From positions 1-9,776 of the forward strand of contig CAKZNU010000150.1 in the NCBI GenBank assembly GCA_937132175.1: 9,776 bases of DNA, given 5' to 3'. A model generated the notes under the pieces. It did not search any database. It was given only the letters and a program-made list of their open reading frames with translations, and was not told where the DNA came from. This stretch comes from an uncultured euryarchaeote (lineage in GTDB: Archaea; Nanohalarchaeota; Nanosalinia; Nanosalinales; Nanosalinaceae). This document shows, one piece after another, positions 6,901 to 9,776 of this stretch. Positions within the stretch are counted from its first letter, which is position 1. The number at the start of each line of letters is the position of its first letter. The position numbers and the translations under genes are program-made.

Positions 6901-9776
6901 CCTTCGTGAAGCCGTCTCAAAGCCTCGACATCGAGCTTTCTTACACCGAGCAGAATCCTGAAACCCTAAACATCACTCTGGGCCCAAAGACTTACCTGAA
7001 CTCGACTCTTACACCGGGAAGCATAACATTTACGGAGAAAATTGCTTCCTCGGAGCTTCCGTCCGAAGGAGTCTACTCGGTCAACGTTTCCCTGAACGAT
7101 ACAGTCAGCAGAGAGTCATCCGCCAACGAGAAGAACTCGGTCTACGTGGACGGTACTGCTCCGTCCAAGCCCGAAAACCTTAGACATGTGGATGAGACGT
7201 CTCGGGATGGCTTCGATGATGATCTCTCTGTGGATTTTAACTGGTCTGAGGCCTCGGACGGAGTATCCGGAGTATCCAACTACACGGTGTACAGATCTGT
7301 GAACGGAGGCCTCTCCTACGCATCCGAGGTCGTTGATGATACAAACTACACTGTAGATGCACAGGAAGGAGACAGCGTAAAGCTGAAGGTTTCTGCAACC
7401 GATAGAGCAGGAAATACAGGTCTCAACGCATCTTCAGGAACCATAGAGGTCGATACGGTTCCTCCGGAGACAGTTATATCCTCTCCTGTCTCTGGTGATG
7501 GAAGAATCAACTCTGCTGAGGACGAGGCCTTCGTTGTATCTGGAACTGTCAAGAACGACGACTCTGGAGAGCTGAACGTAACGGTGAGGGACTCTGAAGG
7601 GGCATCGGTGTCTCTCACTCAAGTCTCCTACAGTTCAGGAGACTTCTCGAAGGCACTTGATGTCTCAGGTCTCTCGGACGGGCAGCTGCAGGTATCTGTA
7701 AACGCCACGGATCCTGCAGGAAATGAAGGTCCGGGTGACTCCATTACAGCTCTCAAGGATACTGAGGCACCGAAACTTCAGTCCGGTTCCCGTCTCTCGG
7801 ATACATCTGTCAATGTAACCTTTACCGACCAGCTATCAGGCCTCGATGAGACTTCGTTTGAGCCATCAGATCTTTCGGTTTCTCCTGGATCCCTGAAGAA
7901 TCTGGATAAATCCTTCATTTCACAGGGAGATCTCTCCGCAAACATAACCCTCCAGGTTGAGAGGGTCGACAGCGACACGGTAGATGTATCCGTCACCGGC
8001 AGGATCAGTGATCTCGCTGGGAACAATCTCTCTGCAGGATCGGTCTCGGTCTCAGGCATGGACTCGATACCTCCCGGGTTCGATAACCTGACATCTCTGG
8101 ACCTTCTAGATGGTAACGGACGCCTCGGGAACGGAGACAGGTTCAGAGTACATGCCGTCGTCAGTGACGGAGAAAAGCTGGATACGGTAGAGGCTAACCT
8201 GACGGAGGCAGGTGCAGGAATCCAGAGTATGGTTTCCGAGACTGCCTCAGGCTTCGACTGGGACGGTGACTCGGATATTGAGCCCGAGGTCTACGGCGTA
8301 AACGCCACGGTAGCCTCGAAAACCGATCCATCCGGATCAGAGGCAGTATTTACAGTGACGGGGAATGATACATCAGGAAACCTCAATACCTCGGAGGAGT
8401 TCGGATCCCTGGACCTGGATGATACTCCGCCTGCGATAAACCGGGTAGTCTCCCCAACCACCGAAGACCCGGTCTACCTCTCCACTGGAGAAACGTATAC
8501 CGTCGAGGTGAACTACACCGAGTTAAGTGCCGATACCTTAAACCTCAGCACAGGAACCGTTACACAGCTTAACAGGTCGATACCCTCTGGTACAGGCCTC
8601 AGGATCTCAAGAGAGGTTTTTACGGAGAACTTGCCGGGCTCAGATGGTTTCTACAATCTCTCCGTCCGCCTTAACGATACCTCGGGTCTTGAGGACACGG
8701 CGGTACAGAGGGACGCGGTAGTGATAGATCAGACCCCACCTTCTCAGGTAACCGGTCTAGAGCACATCGACTCATCCGCAAACTCCGGATTCGATGATGA
8801 TGGAGACGTCAAGTTTGCATGGAGCCCGGCATCGGACGAGACATCCGGGGTGACGAATTACAGCGTGGCGGTCTCTACGGACGGCGGAGATACGTTTGGA
8901 TCGTTTACAACAACACCTGATGCCGAGACCAGCTTCGTGGTACAGGCCTCTGAAGGCGACAACGTCTCTGTGAAGGTAAGAGGTGTAGATGCCGCAGGAA
9001 ACACAGGTAACTCGGTGAAATCGGAATCTGTACTGGTTGATACTACTGCTCCGGAAGCATCGATCTTCTCACCGCTCGTAGACGACGGCATTATTAACTC
9101 GGCTGAAGCCGGCTCCTTCAGGATAAACGGAACTGTGGAAAACGACGAGTCCGGAAGCTTCGACGTTGATGTATCCGACGGAGTCTCCTCTACAGCCCGG
9201 AGCAACCTGGGTTTTGCCTCCTCCGAGTTTTCCTCCACCCTCGATGTCTCCGTCTTGCAGGACAGGGAAGTCACCGCTACCGTAGTACCTACAGATCCTG
9301 CTGGAAACACAGGCTCTCCGGCATCAAGAGTTCTCCTGAAAGACACCGAAGCGCCATCTCTCATCGAAGGCTACAGGGAAGGCCTCAAAGCCGTTAATGT
9401 CTCGGTCTCCGATCAGGTCTCCGGCCTCAACACCTCAAGCTTTGAGACAGAAGACTTCAAGGCCGATCCTGGAAAGGTATCCGGTATCTCCACCTTCTTC
9501 GACACCGGCGACAAGGCGGGCAACGTAACAGTCTTCCTCCAGGAAAAGGTAGATTCTGACCCGGTCGAGATCTCGGTCTCAGGCTCGATCTCGGACTTGG
9601 CAGGAAATACAGCATCCGGAGACTCCGTGACAGCACAGAACATGGACGGTCTAGCGCCTTCCCTCTCTAACCTCTCTCTGGAGGATACCACAGATCAGGA
9701 CGGCACCGTGATTGAAGGCGACAAGGTAACGGTATCGGCTGTCGCAACCGACGGAGCATCGGGCTCCCCGGTGGGG
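873..9776 (+). CDS. Giant secreted surface protein: signal peptide, PQQ-like beta-propeller, long Ig-like super-repeat stalk (C-terminus beyond window)
   Basis: One uninterrupted frame of 2968 codons runs from the ATG at 873 to the right edge with no stop. It can be read through continuously and resolves into recognisable repeated domains, so it is the real gene; the minus-strand frames over it are shadows. Order: signal peptide (residues 1 to about 27), beta-propeller (about 55-394), a divergent Ig-like module (398-832), four super-repeats of 522, 520, 522 and 528 residues (833-2924), and the start of a further copy (2925-2968). Each full super-repeat has five Ig-like or FN3-like domains of about 100 residues, most ending in D-T/N-x-x-P-type linkers such as VDTVPP or KDTEPP. 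The protein is acidic and Ser/Thr/Asn-rich, dense in N-glycosylation sequons, and has only three Cys: C11 in the signal peptide and the pair C782/C789. Single domains resemble those of bacterial Bap/LapA-like adhesins and archaeal surface proteins. A role as extracellular stalk, adhesin or cell-contact protein is inferred. No catalytic domain is seen in this part; anchor and other C-terminal domains are not visible. Confidence 0.95.
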   Translation, partial: MQGASRHLLRCTAAVVLMIVLAAPAASQQWSGFQANATHQSFLDVDALNSDQQEFFSVDVGSPIKTAPVVSNGKVFFADKSGGLYAYTTSGSKIWEDSRSSPVGEGIAVADDRLFVPYGTEGFYIYNASTGDVLKSLGTNTDDSFLAPPAVYRDTVVFGESSFASFDSTGPNLTVYNVTSDTTRTITADSSLGGAPAIRNGKMYISYDDSFGGELRSFDLQGNQLWSQQKVSSSTAAPTVYKNKIVHVGSQQHNISVFEADTGNQIWEINWSEGGAKSSGSFIEDSVAVRDGNIFLSDRNGSLFKLDLTTGSVVDSFAFSLGIEAGVSIANNTVYVPRDRGELSALNTTTMDSLWNETVGDGSSQGRVRAEVAVGPNRVYAPTDNRNSLVALSGPTPDTEPPSFGGKGLRDGTDGNGFLKGGDKATVFAEVNDNTEVFSVEADMSGFGAGTVSLLNESEAGYDWNQNGVIDGAVYGANVTVDKSGATEGEPRKASVTATDAAGNQNVTDPFGDLTLDFSAPVYKSINTSLTGDTNPVVSSNLSENISGIDTSESFLKVNQSSGTLFSGTFSSLTGVSLIPSSVRVETDLGSRTESLQDGNASIVVQPVDRAGNVGQEAVKTFEVDALPPSSLEITKPLSQVFLKPSETLKVNYSYLERNPNKTFLDFRDTSGNTDAESILTETSEDPRGSEIFDLDAGALTPGIYDINLSARDDVDNFNTALFQERVILDDRKPVLNGSETLSNTEFSLNFSDNRGLNASTVSAGKLEIESSPSASFSLGTCSGVPESCEVSADLESPVDRFSLTVGLRSGESFSDQAGNLQDSDEVKVTGLDGVPPSLSELSLRDIDGDGIATGGDGFVVSANVTDGVKVESVNVNLTELALSASAVMNSEPSASRDFDGDGSQKEDIYGIESTVPEDAQDRASASVTVEAADNSSNTNVSSPFGSLEIDNTPPALNLLSPETFPVYLKPSGSLDVELNYTEENPEVLNFTLGPETITNDTLVSGESVNVQESFVGATLPPEGIYDLNVSMNDSVSQNDLVSNLESVYVDGTAPSKPENLRHVDETSRDGFDDDLSVDFNWSRATDTVSGVSNYTVYISTDAGDTYRSEVVQDTNFTLSADQGEEVTVNVSASDRAGNTGLNASSQVIEVDSVPPEASIFTPVSRDGFVNSAEDGSLKVNGTVLNDLSGDVNISIKGTSGSRLSNQVPFSSGSFSTRIDASGLSDGILEITANATDQAGNKGPGDSVLATKDTREPSLRGSVKVSDVEVNVTFNDSVSGLNISSIQLEDFSPSAGTFSTLDRNGASTGQSTVNTSLRLSEPVDVYSLGVDVSGQIRDLAGNNLSSGAVVVQGMDGVAPSIGQLNLVDAEDGNGFVTTGDSVIVSASVTDGVKVDSVSANLTELDLPTSRLLSSEAVSQDFDGDGTLSPEIYGAEVSVPSSAPEGGPRSSTVTALDNSSNRNISSEFGSLKVDKTPPQLQVNSPLNTSPAFIRPSDSLTLNVSYKEQNPETLNLTVGPVSYLQSPSSGQQVFTTEIQSDQLPSEGRHNFTAVLNDSVRQQTTKKEVNSVFVDGTAPSRPQNLRHVDETSRDGFDDDLSVDFNWSEASDGVSGVSNYTVYVSRDGGTGYTSEVIEDTNFTFEAQEGDEVKINVSATDRAGNTGLNASSQVIQVDTVSPVSSIFTPVSRDNFVNSAEDGSLRVNGTVSNDQDGSFNVTVEGTDTVVSRAEVPFSSGKFSTTLDVSSLSDGPLEIRVNATDSAGNTGPGDSVQATKDTEPPELLEGFNLSDTSFNVSFADSGTGLDTGSFGLSSFDVDPGTLDSVTVSASSGDRETNLSAALVSPVDSFELLFSVTGKVSDVAGNNLSSGSVTVTGMDGVPPGFSGKRILDFEDSDGVVTAGDRLKVYGNVTDASRIESVDANLSEFGLSTVTLQNEQDANQDFNGDGTQSQEVYGAVKSLPSAAEDGTGLQTEISATDNASNSNTSVPFGDLEVDNTDPEVSVIDPLKTSPAFVKPSQSLDIELSYTEQNPETLNITLGPKTYLNSTLTPGSITFTEKIASSELPSEGVYSVNVSLNDTVSRESSANEKNSVYVDGTAPSKPENLRHVDETSRDGFDDDLSVDFNWSEASDGVSGVSNYTVYRSVNGGLSYASEVVDDTNYTVDAQEGDSVKLKVSATDRAGNTGLNASSGTIEVDTVPPETVISSPVSGDGRINSAEDEAFVVSGTVKNDDSGELNVTVRDSEGASVSLTQVSYSSGDFSKALDVSGLSDGQLQVSVNATDPAGNEGPGDSITALKDTEAPKLQSGSRLSDTSVNVTFTDQLSGLDETSFEPSDLSVSPGSLKNLDKSFISQGDLSANITLQVERVDSDTVDVSVTGRISDLAGNNLSAGSVSVSGMDSIPPGFDNLTSLDLLDGNGRLGNGDRFRVHAVVSDGEKLDTVEANLTEAGAGIQSMVSETASGFDWDGDSDIEPEVYGVNATVASKTDPSGSEAVFTVTGNDTSGNLNTSEEFGSLDLDDTPPAINRVVSPTTEDPVYLSTGETYTVEVNYTELSADTLNLSTGTVTQLNRSIPSGTGLRISREVFTENLPGSDGFYNLSVRLNDTSGLEDTAVQRDAVVIDQTPPSQVTGLEHIDSSANSGFDDDGDVKFAWSPASDETSGVTNYSVAVSTDGGDTFGSFTTTPDAETSFVVQASEGDNVSVKVRGVDAAGNTGNSVKSESVLVDTTAPEASIFSPLVDDGIINSAEAGSFRINGTVENDESGSFDVDVSDGVSSTARSNLGFASSEFSSTLDVSVLQDREVTATVVPTDPAGNTGSPASRVLLKDTEAPSLIEGYREGLKAVNVSVSDQVSGLNTSSFETEDFKADPGKVSGISTFFDTGDKAGNVTVFLQEKVDSDPVEISVSGSISDLAGNTASGDSVTAQNMDGLAPSLSNLSLEDTTDQDGTVIEGDKVTVSAVATDGASGSPVG
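1035..2054 (+). other. PQQ/BamB-like beta-propeller domain, about eight blades
   Basis: Residues about 55-394 contain eight repeats of about 40 residues with the same pattern: a small-residue/Pro stretch (APVVSNG, GEGIAVADD, APPAVYRD, GAPAIRNG, AAPTVYKN, SVAVRDG, AGVSIANN, AEVAVGPN), a hydrophobic strand ending in aromatic or Val-Tyr residues (VFFAD, LFVPY, MYISY, IFLSD, VYVPR, VYAPT), then a turn and, in blades 1, 4, 5 and 7, the blade-closing TG/G-x-x-[IL]-W of PQQ-type repeats (SGSKIW, QGNQLW, TGNQIW, TTMDSLW). This is the signature of PQQ-dehydrogenase-like and BamB-like propellers. I see no evidence of a dehydrogenase active site, so a binding or protein-contact role is more likely. Its position directly after the signal peptide would place it at the end away from any C-terminal anchor. 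The blade count is by eye and could be seven. Confidence 0.8.
2064..3368 (+). repeat. Leading divergent module R0 (domains a-x-b-e, 435 residues)
   Basis: This module begins at DTEPPSFGG and is related to the later super-repeats but shorter and different in order. Domain a (2064-2435) has the acidic loop starting D-G-T-D-G-N-G (2103-2141) and a second loop D-W-N-Q-N-G. A domain without a close counterpart in the other copies (here x, 2436-2759) follows. Next come a b-type domain (2760-3074, with FLKPSETLKVNYSYLERNP and LTPGIYDINLS as landmarks) and an e-type domain (3075-3368). Domains c and d are missing. The e-type domain holds the only two cysteines of the mature part seen here, C782 and C789, six residues apart, which could form a small disulphide loop. 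Confidence 0.8.
3369..4934 (+). repeat. Super-repeat R1 (522 residues, Ig-like domains a-b-c-d-e)
   Basis: This is the first complete copy. Domain a (3369-3737) has an EF-hand-like loop DIDGDGIATGGD (3408-3443) and a second loop DFDGDG starting at 3564. Domain b (3738-4037) contains YLKPSGSLDVELNYTEENPE. Domain c (4038-4340) is FN3-like, with a conserved Trp (FNWS), SNYTVY and ASDRAGNTG. Domain d (4341-4643) is of the bacterial Ig-like type common in Bap-like adhesins (FVNSAEDGSLKVNGTV, LSDG, ATDQAGN). Domain e (4644-4934) resembles SbsA/Big_5 Ig-like domains (VNVTFNDSVSGL, IRDLAGNNLSSG). I count 22 N-X-S/T sequons in this copy. Domain family names are by resemblance and were not searched. 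Confidence 0.88.
4041..4121 (+). repeat. Near-identical DNA island in domain c, copy in R1
   Basis: This 81-nt stretch, from aagcccgaaaac to aactggtct, differs from the R3 copy at 7167-7247 by a single base (gac against gat). The next 60 nt differ at about 24 positions. It encodes the start of domain c, including GFDDDLSVDFNWS. Confidence 0.9.
4935..6494 (+). repeat. Super-repeat R2 (520 residues, a-b-c-d-e)
   Basis: This second complete copy has the same five domains in the same order: a 4935-5303, b 5304-5600, c 5601-5903, d 5904-6206, e 6207-6494. Loop 1 of domain a is D-A-E-D-G-N-G-F-V-T-T-G-D and loop 2 is DFDGDGTLSPEIYG. Its c and d domains are closest to R1: for example the 24-nt stretch at 5859-5882 is identical to 4296-4319. 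Domain e begins after KDTEPP and again ends with VAGNNLSSG and GMDG, the boundary of the next copy. Confidence 0.88.
5604..5684 (+). repeat. Near-identical DNA island in domain c, copy in R2
   Basis: This stretch aligns to the R1 and R3 islands without gaps. Its first 21 nt carry seven differences from R1. From gtggatgaga (5625) to the end it differs from R1 at two bases and from R3 at one. Identity with R3 extends a further five bases to 5689 (gaggc). Confidence 0.88.
6495..8060 (+). repeat. Super-repeat R3 (522 residues, a-b-c-d-e)
   Basis: This third complete copy has a 6495-6863, b 6864-7163, c 7164-7466, d 7467-7772 and e 7773-8060. Loop 1 is D-F-E-D-S-D-G-V-V-T-A-G-D and loop 2 is DFNGDGTQSQEVYG. 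Domain b keeps the phrase FVKPSQSLDIELSYTEQNPE. Domain c holds the DNA stretch nearly identical to R1. Domain d keeps INSAED and VSGLSDGQL, and domain e keeps ISDLAGNNLSAG. Confidence 0.88.
7167..7247 (+). repeat. Near-identical DNA island in domain c, copy in R3
   Basis: This is the partner of the R1 island at 4041-4121, with 80 of 81 bases the same. Third codon positions are conserved across the whole stretch, unlike the neighbouring parts of domain c. Confidence 0.9.
8061..9644 (+). repeat. Super-repeat R4 (528 residues, a-b-c-d-e, more divergent)
   Basis: The fourth complete copy is recognisable but clearly further from R1-R3: a 8061-8432, b 8433-8741, c 8742-9053, d 9054-9356, e 9357-9644. 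Domain c has lost the NLRHVDETSRDGFDDDLSV wording (here GLEHIDSSANSGFDDDGDV) but keeps the Trp (FAWS), SGVTNYSV and DAAGNTG. Domain a loops are D-L-L-D-G-N-G-R-L-G-N-G-D and DWDGDSDIEPEVYG. Domain d keeps IINSAEAGSFRINGTV. Domain e keeps ISDLAGN before the next GMDG-like boundary (NMDG). Confidence 0.85.
9645..9776 (+). repeat. Start of super-repeat R5 (44 residues, cut by window edge)
   Basis: The frame continues with DGLAPSLSNLSLED and the loop D-T-T-D-Q-D-G-T-V-I-E-G-D, then VTVSAVATDG, matching the start of domain a in every earlier copy. At least one more copy, whole or partial, therefore follows beyond the right edge. Confidence 0.85.

Noticed and set aside
3369..9644. CRISPR array or tandem non-coding repeats
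   Set aside because: The period is about 1.56 kb, the repeats are coding and diverged, and there are no short repeat-spacer units.
971..9691. Many minus-strand open frames of 60-168 codons across the giant gene
   Set aside because: They lie antisense to a continuous 2968-codon frame with clear repeated domains. Several recur at equivalent places in each super-repeat, as expected from antisense reading of repeated coding DNA, and their Ser/Pro/Glu-rich products show no recognisable domain.

Overview
The window looks like a piece of a salt-adapted archaeal chromosome. Two lines of evidence support this. The left gene encodes an archaeal-type Hel308 helicase whose visible 267 residues contain about 62 Asp/Glu against about 24 Lys/Arg. 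The right gene encodes an even more Asp/Ser/Thr-rich secreted protein. Strong acidity in both a cytoplasmic enzyme and an exported protein is typical of salt-in halophiles. GC content is roughly one half by eye, which is low for most Halobacteria. I therefore favour a nanohaloarchaeon-like DPANN lineage, with a low-GC haloarchaeon as the alternative. This placement is inference, not something read directly.

Layout: (1) positions 1-802, minus strand, the N-terminal part of Hel308, cut by the left edge; (2) positions 803-872, a 70-bp divergent intergenic region with one AT-rich element that may serve both genes; (3) positions 873-9776, plus strand, one uninterrupted reading frame of 2968 codons that runs off the right edge. 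There is no gene-free stretch longer than 70 bp, and I see no RNA gene, CRISPR array or mobile element.

The giant protein is the main content. It has a signal peptide (residues 1 to about 27), then a predicted eight-bladed PQQ/BamB-like beta-propeller (about residues 55-394), then a very long stalk of Ig-like beta-sandwich domains of about 100 residues each. The stalk is built from a 520-528 residue super-repeat containing five different Ig-like domains in fixed order (called a-b-c-d-e here). There are four complete copies (3369-4934, 4935-6494, 6495-8060, 8061-9644), a shorter divergent leading module (2064-3368), and the first 44 residues of another copy (9645-9776). Domain a carries two acidic DxDxDG-type loops that look like calcium sites. 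N-X-S/T sequons are dense. Part of domain c is almost identical at the DNA level between copies although its flanks have diverged, which suggests local gene conversion.

The two genes have no obvious functional link; they share only a divergent promoter region. The giant protein is most likely a cell-surface stalk or adhesin with a propeller near its free N-terminal end. The C-terminal anchor, which would decide this, lies outside the window.
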